Assembly (NCBI RefSeq): GCF_037975245.1
Contig: NC_092580.1
Coordinates: forward strand, 24,881,001-24,945,000
Source of the DNA: Apostichopus japonicus
Lineage: Eukaryota; Echinodermata; Holothuroidea; Aspidochirotida; Stichopodidae
DNA length: 64,000 bases
Direction: 5' to 3'
Part shown: positions 33,901-48,900 of the stretch, one piece after another
Layout: each line of letters opens with the position of its first letter
How positions within the stretch are numbered: position 1 is the first letter of the stretch
Translations under genes and position numbers: made by a program
Notes under the pieces: generated by a model
Told to the model about the DNA's origin: nothing
The model's input: the letters and a program-made list of their open reading frames with translations, nothing else
Database searches by the model: none

Positions 33901-36900
33901 CCTCGATCATCAGCTCGCACAGTGCGCCAAGCCATCGCGCCACGGTATGGACTGAGATATTAGGTGGATTAACTAATACTTACAGCTCCCCGTGTAGGCA
34001 CTTGCTGTAAAAGATCGGCAAAAGACGTCATCACCCGGGTTTCGAACCACGGATGCAAAAGAGAGCCTCGATCATCAGCTCGCACAGTGCGCCAAGCCAT
34101 CGCGCCACGGTATGGACTGAGATATTAGGTGGATTAACTAATACTTACAGCTCCCCGTGTAGGCACTTGCTGTAAAAGATCGGCAAAAGACGTCATCACC
34201 CGGGTTTCGAACCACGGATGCAAAAGAGAGCCTCGATCATCAGCTCGCACAGTGCGCCAAGCCATCGCGCCACGGTATGGACTGAGATATTAGGTGGATT
34301 AACTAATACTTACAGCTCCCCGTGTAGGCACTTGCTGTAAAAGATCGGCAAAAGACGTCATCACCCGGGTTTCGAACCACGGATGCAAAAGAGAGCCTCG
34401 ATCATCAGCTCGCACAGTGCGCCAAGCCATCGCGCCACGGTATGGACTGAGATATTAGGTGGATTAACTAATACTTACAGCTCCCCGTGTAGGCACTTGC
34501 TGTAAAAGATCGGCAAAAGACGTCATCACCCGGGTTTCGAACCACGGATGCAAAAAAGAGGCTCGATCATCAGCTCGCACAGTGCGCCAAGCCATCGCGC
34601 CACTGTATGGACTGAGATATTAGGTGGATTAACTAATACTTACAGCTCCCCGTGTAGGCACTTGCTGTAAAAGATCGGCAAAAGACGTCATCACCCGGGT
34701 TTCGAACCACGGATGCAAAAGAGAGCCTCGATCATCAGCTCGCACAGTGCGCCAAGCCATCGCGCCACGGTATGGACTGAGATATTAGGTGGATTAACTA
34801 ATACTTACAGCTCCCCGTGTAGGCACTTGCTGTAAAAGATCGGCAAAAGACGTCATCACCCGGGTTTCGAACCACGGATGCAAAAGAGAGCCTCGATCAT
34901 CAGCTCGCACAGTGCGCCAAGCCATCGCGCCACGGTATGGACTGAGATATTAGGTGGATTAACTAATACTTACAGCTCCCCGTGTAGGCACTTGCTGTAA
35001 AAGATCGGCAAAAGACGTCATCACCCGGGTTTCGAACCACGGATGCAAAAGAGAGCCTCGATCATCAGCTCGCACAGTGCGCCAAGCCATCGCGCCACGG
35101 TATGGACTGAGATATTAGGTGGATTAACTAATACTTACAGCTCCCCGTGTAGGCACTTGCTGTAAAAGATCGGCAAAAGACGTCATCACCCGGGTTTCGA
35201 ACCACGGATGCAAAAGAGAGCCTCGATCATCAGCTCGCACAGTGCGCCAAGCCATCGCGCCACGGTATGGACTGAGATATTAGGTGGATTAACTAATACT
35301 TACAGCTCCCCGTGTAGGCACTTGCTGTAAAAGATCGGCAAAAGACGTCATCACCCGGGTTTCGAACCACGGATGCAAAAGAGAGCCTCGATCATCAGCT
35401 CGCACAGTGCGCCAAGCCATCGCGCCACGGTATGGACTGAGATATTAGGTGGATTAACTAATACTTACAGCTCCCCGTGTAGGCACTTGCTGTAAAAGAT
35501 CGGCAAAAGACGTCATCACCCGGGTTTCGAACCACGGATGCAAAAGAGAGCCTCGATCATCAGCTCGCACAGTGCGCCAAGCCATCGCGCCACGGTATGG
35601 ACTGAGATATTAGGTGGATTAACTAATACTTACAGCTCCCCGTGTAGGCACTTGCTGTAAAAGATCGGCAAAAGACGTCATCACCCGGGTTTCGAACCAC
35701 GGATGCAAAAGAGAGCCTCGATCATCAGCTCGCACAGTGCGCCAAGCCATCGCGCCACGGTATGGACTGAGATATTAGGTGGATTAACTAATACTTACAG
35801 CTCCCCGTGTAGGCACTTGCTGTAAAAGATCGGCAAAAGACGTCATCACCCGGGTTTCGAACCACGGATGCAAAAGAAGGCCTCGATCATCAGCTCGCAC
35901 AGTGCGCCAAGCCATCGCGCCACGGTATGGACTGAGATATTAGGTGGATTAACTAATACTTACAGCTCCCCGTGTAGGCACTTGCTGTAAAAGATCGGCA
36001 AAAGACGTCATCACCCGGGTTTCGAACCACGGATGCAAAAGAGAGCCTCGATCATCAGCTCGCACAGTGCGCCAAGCCATCGCGCCACGGTATGGACTGA
36101 GATATTAGGTGGATTAACTAATACTTACAGCTCCCCGTGTAGGCACTTGCTGTAAAAGATCGGCAAAAGACGTCATCACCCGGGTTTCGAACCACGGATG
36201 CAAAAGAGAGCCTCGATCATCAGCTCGCACAGTGCGCCAAGCCATCGCGCCACGGTATGGACTGAGATACTAGGTGGATTAACTAATACTTACAGCTCCC
36301 CGTGTAGGCACTTGCTGTAAAAGATCGGCAAAAGACGTCATCACCCGGGTTTCGAACCACGGATGCAAAAGAGAGCCTCGATCATCAGCTCGCACAGTGC
36401 GCCAAGCCATCGCGCCACGGTATGGACTGAGATATTAGGTGGATTAACTAATACTTACAGCTCCCCGTGTAGGCACTTGCTGTAAAAGATCGGCAAAAGA
36501 CGTCATCACCCGGGTTTCGAACCACGGATGCAAAAGAGAGCCTCGATCATCAGCTCGCACAGTGCGCCAAGCCATCGCGCCACGGTATGGACTGAGATAT
36601 TAGGTGGATTAACTAATACTTACAGCTCCCCGTGTAGGCACTTGCTGTAAAAGATCGGCAAAAGACGTCATCACCCGGGTTTCGAACCACGGATGCAAAA
36701 GAGAGCCTCGATCATCAGCTCGCACAGTGCGCCAAGCCATCGCGCCACGGTATGGACTGAGATATTAGGTGGATTAACTAATACTTACAGCTCCCCGTGT
36801 AGGCACTTGCTGTAAAAGATCGGCAAAAGACGTCATCACCCGGGTTTCGAACCACGGATGCAAAAGAGAGCCTCGATCATCAGCTCGCACAGTGCGCCAA

Positions 36901-39900
36901 GCCATCGCGCCACGGTATGGACTGAGATATTAGGTGGATTAACTAATACTTACAGCTCCCCGTGTAGGCACTTGCTGTAAAAGATCGGCAAAAGACGTCA
37001 TCACCCGGGTTTCGAACCACGGATGCAAAAGAGAGCCTCGATCATCAGCTCGCACAGTGCGCCAAGCCATCGCGCCACGGTATGGACTGAGATATTAGGT
37101 GGATTAACTAATACTTACAGCTCCCCGTGTAGGCACTTGCTGTAAAAGATCGGCAAAAGACGTCATCACCCGGGTTTCGAACCACGGATGCAAAAGAAGG
37201 CCTCGATCATCAGCTCGCACAGTGCGCCAAGCCATCGCGCCACGGTATGGACTGAGATATTAGGTGGATTAACTAATACTTACAGCTCCCCGTGTAGGCA
37301 CTTGCTGTAAAAGATCGGCAAAAGACGTCATCACCCGGGTTTCGAACCACGGATGCAAAAGAGAGCCTCGATCATCAGCTCGCACAGTGCGCCAAGCCAT
37401 CGCGCCACGGTATGGACTGAGATATTAGGTGGATTAACTAATACTTACAGCTCCCCGTGTAGGCACTTGCTGTAAAAGATCGGCAAAAGACGTCATCACC
37501 CGGGTTTCGAACCACGGATGCAAAAGAGAGCCTCGATCATCAGCTCGCACAGTGCGCCAAGCCATCGCGCCACGGTATGGACTGAGATATTAGGTGGATT
37601 AACTAATACTTACAGCTCCCCGTGTAGGCACTTGCTGTAAAAGATCGGCAAAAGACGTCATCACCCGGGTTTCGAACCACGGATGCAAAAGAGAGCCTCG
37701 ATCATCAGCTCGCACAGTGCGCCAAGCCATCGCGCCACGGTATGGACTGAGATATTAGGTGGATTAACTAATACTTACAGCTCCCCGTGTAGGCACTTGC
37801 TGTAAAAGATCGGCAAAAGACGTCATCACCCGGGTTTCGAACCACGGATGCAAAAGAGAGCCTCGATCATCAGCTCGCACAGTGCGCCAAGCCATCGCGC
37901 CACTGTATGGACTGAGATATTAGGTGGATTAACTAATACTTACAGCTCCCCGTGTAGGCACTTGCTGTAAAAGATCGGCAAAAGACGTCATCACCCGGGT
38001 TTCGAACCACGGATGCAAAAGAGAGCCTCGATCATCAGCTCGCACAGTGCGCCAAGCCATCGCGCCACTGTATGGACTGAGATATTAGGTGGATTAACTA
38101 ATACTTACAGCTCCCCGTGTAGGCACTTGCTGTAAAAGATCGGCAAAAGACGTCATCACCCGGGTTTCGAACCACGGATGCAAAAGAGAGCCTCGATCAT
38201 CAGCTCGCACAGTGGGCCAAGCCATCGCGCCACGGTATGGACTGAGATATTAGGTGGATTAACTAATACTTACAGCTCCCCGTGTAGGCACTTGCTGTAA
38301 AAGATCGGCAAAAGACGTCATCACCCGGGTTTCGAACCACGGATGCAAAAGAGAGCCTCGATCATCAGCTCGCACAGTGCGCCAAGCCATCGCGCTACTG
38401 TATGGACTGAGATATTAGGTGGATTAACTAATACTTACAGCTCCCCGTGTAGGCACTTGCTGTAAAAGATCGGCAAAAGACGTCATCACCCGGGTTTCGA
38501 ACCACGGATGCAAAAGAGAGCCTCGATCATCAGCTCGCACAGTGCGCCAAGCCATCGCGCCACGGTATGGACTGAGATATTAGGTGGATTAACTAATACT
38601 TACAGCTCCCCGTGTAGGCACTTGCTGTAAAAGATCGGCAAAAGACGTCATCACCCGGGTTTCGAACCACGGATGCAAAAGAGAGCCTCGATCATCAGCT
38701 CGCACAGTGCGCCAAGCCATCGCGCCACTGTATGGACTGAGATATTAGGTGGATTAACTAATACTTACAGCTCCCCGTGTAGGCACTTGCTGTAAAAGAT
38801 CGGCAAAAGACGTCATCACCCGGGTTTCGAACCACTGATGCAAAAGAGAGCCTCGATCATCAGCTCGCACAGTGCGCCAAGCCATCGCGCCACGGTATGG
38901 ACTGAGATATTAGGTGGATTAACTAATACTTACAGCTCCCCGTGTAGGCACTTGCTGTAAAAGATCGGCAAAAGACGTCATCACCCGGGTTTCGAACCAC
39001 GGATGCAAAAGAGAGCCTCGATCATCAGCTCGCACAGTGCGCCAAGCCATCGCGCCACTGTATGGACTGAGATATTAGGTGGATTAACTAATACTTACAG
39101 CTCCCCGTGTAGGCACTTGCTGTAAAAGATCGGCAAAAGACGTCATCACCCGGGTTTCGAACCACGGATGCAAAAGAGAGCCTCGATCATCAGCTCGCAC
39201 AGTGCGCCAAGCCATCGCGCCACGGTATGGACTGAGATATTAGGTGGATTAACTAATACTTACAGCTCCCCGTGTAGGCACTTGCTGTAAAAGATCGGCA
39301 AAAGACGTCATCACCCGGGTTTCGAACCACGGATGCAAAAGAGAGCCTCGATCATCAGCTCGCACAGTGCGCCAAGCCATCGCGCCACGGTATGGACTGA
39401 GATATTAGGTGGATTAACTAATACTTACAGCTCCCCGTGTAGGCACTTGCTGTAAAAGATCGGCAAAAGACGTCATCACCCGGGTTTCGAACCACGGATG
39501 CAAAAGAGAGCCTCGATCATTAGCTCGCACAGTGCGCCAAGCCATCGCGCCACGGTATGGACTGAGATATTAGGTGGATTAACTAATACTTACAGCTCCC
39601 CGTGTAGGCACTTGCTGTAAAAGATCGGCAAAAGACGTCATCACCCGGGTTTCGAACCACGGATGCAAAAGAGAGCCTCGATCATCAGCTCGCACAGTGC
39701 GCCAAGCCATCGCGCCACTGTATGGACTGAGATATTAGGTGGATTAACTAATACTTACAGCTCCCCGTGTAGGCACTTGCTGTAAAAGATCGGCAAAAGA
39801 CGTCATCACCCGGGTTTCGAACCACGGATGCAAAAGAGAGCCTCGATCATCAGCTCGCACAGTGCGCCAAGCCATCGCGCCACGGTATGGACTGAGATAT

Positions 39901-42900
39901 TAGGTGGATTAACTAATACTTACAGCTCCCCGTGTAGGCACTTGCTGTAAAAGATCGGCAAAAGACGTCATCACCCGGGTTTCGAACCACGGATGCAAAA
40001 GAGAGCCTCGATCATCAGCTCGCACAGTGCGCCAAGCCATCGCGCCACTGTATGGACTGAGATATTAGGTGGATTAACTAATACTTACAGCTCCCCGTGT
40101 AGGCACTTGCTGTAAAAGATCGGCAAAAGACGTCATCACCCGGGTTTCGAACCACGGATGCAAAAGAGAGCCTCGATCATCAGCTCGCACAGTGCGCCAA
40201 GCCATCGCGCCACGGTATGGACTGAGATATTAGGTGGATTAACTAATACTTACAGCTCCCCGTGTAGGCACTTGCTGTAAAAGATCGGCAAAAGACGTCA
40301 TCACCCGGGTTTCGAACCACGGATGCAAAAGAGAGCCTCGATCATCAGCTCGCACAGTGCGCCAAGCCATCGCGCCACGGTATGGACTGAGATATTAGGT
40401 GGATTAACTAATACTTACAGCTCCCCGTGTAGGCACTTGCTGTAAAAGATCGGCAAAAGACGTCATCACCCGGGTTTCGAACCACGGATGCAAAAGAGAG
40501 CCTCGATCATCAGCTCGCACAGTGCGCCAAGCCATCGCGCCACGGTATGGACTGAGATATTAGGTGGATTAACTAATACTTACAGCTCCCCGTGTAGGCA
40601 CTTGCTGTAAAAGATCGGCAAAAGACGTCATCACCCGGGTTTCGAACCACGGATGCAAAAGAGAGCCTCGATCATCAGCTCGCACAGTGCGCCAAGCCAT
40701 CGCGCCACGGTATGGACTGAGATATTAGGTGGATTAACTAATACTTACAGCTCCCCGTGTAGGCACTTGCTGTAAAAGATCGGCAAAAGACGTCATCACC
40801 CGGGTTTCGAACCACGGATGCAAAAGAGAGCCTCGATCATCAGCTCGCACAGTGCGCCAAGCCATCGCGCCACGGTATGGACTGAGATATTAGGTGGATT
40901 AACTAATACTTACAGCTCCCCGTGTAGGCACTTGCTGTAAAAGATCGGCAAAAGACGTCATCACCCGGGTTTCGAACCACGGATGCAAAAGAGAGCCTCG
41001 ATCATCAGCTCGCACAGTGCGCCAAGCCATCGCGCCACGGTATGGACTGAGATATTAGGTGGATTAACTAATACTTACAGCTCCCCGTGTAGGCACTTGC
41101 TGTAAAAGATCGGCAAAAGACGTCATCACCCGGGTTTCGAACCACGGATGCAAAAGAGAGCCTCGATCATCAGCTCGCACAGTGCGCCAAGCCATCGCGC
41201 CACGGTATGGACTGAGATATTAGGTGGATTAACTAATACTTACAGCTCCCCGTGTAGGCACTTGCTGTAAAAGATCGGCAAAAGACGTCATCACCCGGGT
41301 TTCGAACCACGGATGCAAAAGAGAGCCTCGATCATCAGCTCGCACAGTGCGCCAAGCCATCGCGCCACGGTATGGACTGAGATATTAGGTGGATTAACTA
41401 ATACTTACAGCTCCCCGTGTAGGCACTTGCTGTAAAAGATCGGCAAAAGACGTCATCACCCGGGTTTCGAACCACGGATGCAAAAGAGAGCCTCGATCAT
41501 CAGCTCGCACAGTGCGCCAAGCCATCGCGCCACGGTATGGACTGAGATATTAGGTGGATTAACTAATACTTACAGCTCCCCGTGTAGGCACTTGCTGTAA
41601 AAGATCGGCAAAAGACGTCATCACCCGGGTTTCGAACCACGGATGCAAAAGAGAGCCTCGATCATCAGCTCGCACAGTGCGCCAAGCCATCGCGCCACGG
41701 TATGGACTGAGATATTAGGTGGATTAACTAATACTTACAGCTCCCCGTGTAGGCACTTGCTGTAAAAGATCGGCAAAAGACGTCATCACCCGGGTTTCGA
41801 ACCACGGATGCAAAAGAGAGCCTCGATCATCAGCTCGCACAGTGCGCCAAGCCATCGCGCCACGGTATGGACTGAGATATTAGGTGGATTAACTAATACT
41901 TACAGCTCCCCGTGTAGGCACTTGCTGTAAAAGATCGGCAAAAGACGTCATCACCCGGGTTTCGAACCACGGATGCAAAAGAGAGCCTCGATCATCAGCT
42001 CGCACAGTGCGCCAAGCCATCGCGCCACGGTATGGACTGAGATATTAGGTGGATTAACTAATACTTACAGCTCCCCGTGTAGGCACTTGCTGTAAAAGAT
42101 CGGCAAAAGACGTCATCACCCGGGTTTCGAACCACGGATGCAAAAGAGAGCCTCGATCATCAGCTCGCACAGTGCGCCAAGCCATCGCGCCACGGTATGG
42201 ACTGAGATATTAGGTGGATTAACTAATACTTACAGCTCCCCGTGTAGGCACTTGCTGTAAAAGATCGGCAAAAGACGTCATCACCCGGGTTTCGAACCAC
42301 GGATGCAAAAGAGAGCCTCGATCATCAGCTCGCACAGTGCGCCAAGCCATCGCGCCACGGTATGGACTGAGATATTAGGTGGATTAACTAATACTTACAG
42401 CTCCCCGTGTAGGCACTTGCTGTAAAAGATCGGCAAAAGACGTCATCACCCGGGTTTCGAACCACGGATGCAAAAGAGAGCCTCGATCATCAGCTCGCAC
42501 AGTGCGCCAAGCCATCGCGCCACGGTATGGACTGAGATATTAGGTGGATTAACTAATACTTACAGCTCCCCGTGTAGGCACTTGCTGTAAAAGATCGGCA
42601 AAAGACGTCATCACCCGGGTTTCGAACCACGGATGCAAAAGAGAGCCTCGATCATCAGCTCGCACAGTGCGCCAAGCCATCGCGCCACGGTATGGACTGA
42701 GATATTAGGTGGATTAACTAATACTTACAGCTCCCCGTGTAGGCACTTGCTGTAAAAGATCGGCAAAAGACGTCATCACCCGGGTTTCGAACCACGGATG
42801 CAAAAGAGAGCCTCGATCATCAGCTCGCACAGTGCGCCAAGCCATCGCGCCACGGTATGGACTGAGATATTAGGTGGATTAACTAATACTTACAGCTCCC

Positions 42901-45900
42901 CGTGTAGGCACTTGCTGTAAAAGATCGGCAAAAGACGTCATCACCCGGGTTTCGAACCACGGATGCAAAAGAGAGCCTCGATCATCAGCTCGCACAGTGC
43001 GCCAAGCCATCGCGCCACTGTATGGACTGAGATATTAGGTGGATTAACTAATACTTACAGCTCCCCGTGTAGGCACTTGCTGTAAAAGATCGGCAAAAGA
43101 CGTCATCACCCGGGTTTCGAACCACGGATGCAAAAGAGAGCCTCGATCATCAGCTCGCACAGTGCGCCAAGCCATCGCGCCACGGTATGGACTGAGATAT
43201 TAGGTGGATTAACTAATACTTACAGCTCCCCGTGTAGGCACTTGCTGTAAAAGATCGGCAAAAGACGTCATCACCCGGGTTTCGAACCACGGATGCAAAA
43301 GAGAGCCTCGATCATCAGCTCGCACAGTGCGCCAAGCCATCGCGCCACGGTATGGACTGAGATATTAGGTGGATTAACTAATACTTACAGCTCCCCGTGT
43401 AGGCACTTGCTGTAAAAGATCGGCAAAAGACGTCATCACCCGGGTTTCGAACCACGGATGCAAAAGAGAGCCTCGATCATCAGCTCGCACAGTGCGCCAA
43501 GCCATCGCGCCACGGTATGGACTGAGATATTAGGTGGATTAACTAATACTTACAGCTCCCCGTGTAGGCACTTGCTGTAAAAGATCGGCAAAAGACGTCA
43601 TCACCCGGGTTTCGAACCACGGATGCAAAAGAGAGCCTCGATCATCAGCTCGCACAGTGCGCCAAGCCATCGCGCCACGGTATGGACTGAGATATTAGGT
43701 GGATTAACTAATACTTACAGCTCCCCGTGTAGGCACTTGCTGTAAAAGATCGGCAAAAGACGTCATCACCCGGGTTTCGAACCACGGATGCAAAAGAGAG
43801 CCTCGATCATCAGCTCGCACAGTGCGCCAAGCCATCGCGCCACTGTATGGACTGAGATATTAGGTGGATTAACTAATACTTACAGCTCCCCGTGTAGGCA
43901 CTTGCTGTAAAAGATCGGCAAAAGACGTCATCACCCGGGTTTCGAACCACGGATGCAAAAGAGAGCCTCGATCATCAGCTCGCACAGTGCGCCAAGCCAT
44001 CGCGCCACGGTATGGACTGAGATATTAGGTGGATTAACTAATACTTACAGCTCCCCGTGTAGGCACTTGCTGTAAAAGATCGGCAAAAGACGTCATCACC
44101 CGGGTTTCGAACCACGGATGCAAAAGAGAGCCTCGATCATCAGCTCGCACAGTGCGCCAAGCCATCGCGCCACTGTATGGACTGAGATATTAGGTGGATT
44201 AACTAATACTTACAGCTCCCCGTGTAGGCACTTGCTGTAAAAGATCGGCAAAAGACGTCATCACCCGGGTTTCGAACCACGGATGCAAAAGAGAGCCTCG
44301 ATCATCAGCTCGCACAGTGCGCCAAGCCATCGCGCCACGGTATGGACTGAGATATTAGGTGGATTAACTAATACTTACAGCTCCCCGTGTAGGCACTTGC
44401 TGTAAAAGATCGGCAAAAGACGTCATCACCCGGGTTTCGAACCACGGATGCAAAAGAGAGCCTCGATCATCAGCTCGCACAGTGCGCCAAGCCATCGCGC
44501 CACTGTATGGACTGAGATATTAGGTGGATTAACTAATACTTACAGCTCCCCGTGTAGGCACTTGCTGTAAAAGATCGGCAAAAGACGTCATCACCCGGGT
44601 TTCGAACCACGGATGCAAAAGAGAGCCTCGATCATCAGCTCGCACAGTGCGCCAAGCCATCGCGCCACTGTATGGACTGAGATATTAGGTGGATTAACTA
44701 ATACTTACAGCTCCCCGTGTAGGCACTTGCTGTAAAAGATCGGCAAAAGACGTCATCACCCGGGTTTCGAACCACGGATGCAAAAGAGAGCCTCGATCAT
44801 CAGCTCGCACAGTGCGCCAAGCCATCGCGCCACGGTATGGACTGAGATATTAGGTGGATTAACTAATACTTACAGCTCCCCGTGTAGGCACTTGCTGTAA
44901 AAGATCGGCAAAAGACGTCATCACCCGGGTTTCGAACCACGGATGCAAAAGAGAGCCTCGATCATCAGCTCGCACAGTGCGCCAAGCCATCGCGCTACTG
45001 TATGGACTGAGATATTAGGTGGATTAACTAATACTTACAGCTCCCCGTGTAGGCACTTGCTGTAAAAGATCGGCAAAAGACGTCATCACCCGGGTTTCGA
45101 ACCACGGATGCAAAAGAGAGCCTCGATCATCAGCTCGCACAGTGCGCCAAGCCATCGCGCCACGGTATGGACTGAGATATTAGGTGGATTAACTAATACT
45201 TACAGCTCCCCGTGTAGGCACTTGCTGTAAAAGATCGGCAAAAGACGTCATCACCCGGGTTTCGAACCACGGATGCAAAAGAGAGCCTCGATCATCAGCT
45301 CGCACAGTGCGCCAAGCCATCGCGCCACTGTATGGACTGAGATATTAGGTGGATTAACTAATACTTACAGCTCCCCGTGTAGGCACTTGCTGTAAAAGAT
45401 CGGCAAAAGACGTCATCACCCGGGTTTCGAACCACTGATGCAAAAGAGAGCCTCGATCATCAGCTCGCACAGTGCGCCAAGCCATCGCGCCACTGTATGG
45501 ACTGAGATATTAGGTGGATTAACTAATACTTACAGCTCCCCGTGTAGGCACTTGCTGTAAAAGATCGGCAAAAGACGTCATCACCCGGGTTTCGAACCAC
45601 GGATGCAAAAGAGAGCCTCGATCATCAGCTCGCACAGTGCGCCAAGCCATCGCGCCACTGTATGGACTGAGATATTAGGTGGATTAACTAATACTTACAG
45701 CTCCCCGTGTAGGCACTTGCTGTAAAAGATCGGCAAAAGACGTCATCACCCGGGTTTCGAACCACGGATGCAAAAGAGAGCCTCGATCATCAGCTCGCAC
45801 AGTGCGCCAAGCCATCGCGCCACGGTATGGACTGAGATATTAGGTGGATTAACTAATACTTACAGCTCCCCGTGTAGGCACTTGCTGTAAAAGATCGGCA

Positions 45901-48900
45901 AAAGACGTCATCACCCGGGTTTCGAACCACGGATGCAAAAGAGAGCCTCGATCATCAGCTCGCACAGTGCGCCAAGCCATCGCGCCACGGTATGGACTGA
46001 GATATTAGGTGGATTAACTAATACTTACAGCTCCCCGTGTAGGCACTTGCTGTAAAAGATCGGCAAAAGACGTCATCACCCGGGTTTCGAACCACGGATG
46101 CAAAAGAGAGCCTCGATCATCAGCTCGCACAGTGCGCCAAGCCATCGCGCCACGGTATGGACTGAGATATTAGGTGGATTAACTAATACTTACAGCTCCC
46201 CGTGTAGGCACTTGCTGTAAAAGATCGGCAAAAGACGTCATCACCCGGGTTTCGAACCACGGATGCAAAAGAGAGCCTCGATCATCAGCTCGCACAGTGC
46301 GCCAAGCCATCGCGCCACGGTATGGACTGAGATATTAGGTGGATTAACTAATACTTACAGCTCCCCGTGTAGGCACTTGCTGTAAAAGATCGGCAAAAGA
46401 CGTCATCACCCGGGTTTCGAACCACGGATGCAAAAGAGAGCCTCGATCATCAGCTCGCACAGTGCGCCAAGCCATCGCGCCACGGTATGGACTGAGATAT
46501 TAGGTGGATTAACTAATACTTACAGCTCCCCGTGTAGGCACTTGCTGTAAAAGATCGGCAAAAGACGTCATCACCCGGGTTTCGAACCACGGATGCAAAA
46601 GAGAGCCTCGATCATCAGCTCGCACAGTGCGCCAAGCCATCGCGCCACGGTATGGACTGAGATATTAGGTGGATTAACTAATACTTACAGCTCCCCGTGT
46701 AGGCACTTGCTGTAAAAGATCGGCAAAAGACGTCATCACCCGGGTTTCGAACCACGGATGCAAAAGAGAGCCTCGATCATCAGCTCGCACAGTGCGCCAA
46801 GCCATCGCGCCACGGTATGGACTGAGATATTAGGTGGATTAACTAATACTTACAGCTCCCCGTGTAGGCACTTGCTGTAAAAGATCGGCAAAAGACGTCA
46901 TCACCCGGGTTTCGAACCACGGATGCAAAAGAGAGCCTCGATCATCAGCTCGCACAGTGCGCCAAGCCATCGCGCCACGGTATGGACTGAGATATTAGGT
47001 GGATTAACTAATACTTACAGCTCCCCGTGTAGGCACTTGCTGTAAAAGATCGGCAAAAGACGTCATCACCCGGGTTTCGAACCACGGATGCAAAAGAGAG
47101 CCTCGATCATCAGCTCGCACAGTGCGCCAAGCCATCGCGCCACGGTATGGACTGAGATATTAGGTGGATTAACTAATACTTACAGCTCCCCGTGTAGGCA
47201 CTTGCTGTAAAAGATCGGCAAAAGACGTCATCACCCGGGTTTCGAACCACGGATGCAAAAGAGAGCCTCGATCATCAGCTCGCACAGTGCGCCAAGCCAT
47301 CGCGCCACGGTATGGACTGAGATATTAGGTGGATTAACTAATACTTACAGCTCCCCGTGTAGGCACTTGCTGTAAAAGATCGGCAAAAGACGTCATCACC
47401 CGGGTTTCGAACCACGGATGCAAAAGAGAGCCTCGATCATCAGCTCGCACAGTGCGCCAAGCCATCGCGCCACGGTATGGACTGAGATATTAGGTGGATT
47501 AACTAATACTTACAGCTCCCCGTGTAGGCACTTGCTGTAAAAGATCGGCAAAAGACGTCATCACCCGGGTTTCGAACCACGGATGCAAAAGAGAGCCTCG
47601 ATCATCAGCTCGCACAGTGCGCCAAGCCATCGCGCCACGGTATGGACTGAGATATTAGGTGGATTAACTAATACTTACAGCTCCCCGTGTAGGCACTTGC
47701 TGTAAAAGATCGGCAAAAGACGTCATCACCCGGGTTTCGAACCACGGATGCAAAAGAGAGCCTCGATCATCAGCTCGCACAGTGCGCCAAGCCATCGCGC
47801 CACGGTATGGACTGAGATATTAGGTGGATTAACTAATACTTACAGCTCCCCGTGTAGGCACTTGCTGTAAAAGATCGGCAAAAGACGTCATCACCCGGGT
47901 TTCGAACCACGGATGCAAAAGAGAGCCTCGATCATCAGCTCGCACAGTGCGCCAAGCCATCGCGCCACTGTATGGACTGAGATATTAGGTGGATTAACTA
48001 ATACTTACAGCTCCCCGTGTAGGCACTTGCTGTAAAAGATCGGCAAAAGACGTCATCACCCGGGTTTCGAACCACGGATGCAAAAGAGAGCCTCGATCAT
48101 CAGCTCGCACAGTGCGCCAAGCCATCGCGCCACGGTATGGACTGAGATATTAGGTGGATTAACTAATACTTACAGCTCCCCGTGTAGGCACTTGCTGTAA
48201 AAGATCGGCAAAAGACGTCATCACCCGGGTTTCGAACCACGGATGCAAAAGAGAGCCTCGATCATCAGCTCGCACAGTGCGCCAAGCCATCGCGCCACTG
48301 TATGGACTGAGATATTAGGTGGATTAACTAATACTTACAGCTCCCCGTGTAGGCACTTGCTGTAAAAGATCGGCAAAAGACGTCATCACCCGGGTTTCGA
48401 ACCACGGATGCAAAAGAGAGCCTCGATCATCAGCTCGCACAGTGCGCCAAGCCATCGCGCCACGGTATGGACTGAGATATTAGGTGGATTAACTAATACT
48501 TACAGCTCCCCGTGTAGGCACTTGCTGTAAAAGATCGGCAAAAGACGTCATCACCCGGGTTTCGAACCACGGATGCAAAAGAGAGCCTCGATCATCAGCT
48601 CGCACAGTGCGCCAAGCCATCGCGCCACTGTATGGACTGAGATATTAGGTGGATTAACTAATACTTACAGCTCCCCGTGTAGGCACTTGCTGTAAAAGAT
48701 CGGCAAAAGACGTCATCACCCGGGTTTCGAACCACGGATGCAAAAGAGAGCCTCGATCATCAGCTCGCACAGTGCGCCAAGCCATCGCGCCACTGTATGG
48801 ACTGAGATATTAGGTGGATTAACTAATACTTACAGCTCCCCGTGTAGGCACTTGCTGTAAAAGATCGGCAAAAGACGTCATCACCCGGGTTTCGAACCAC

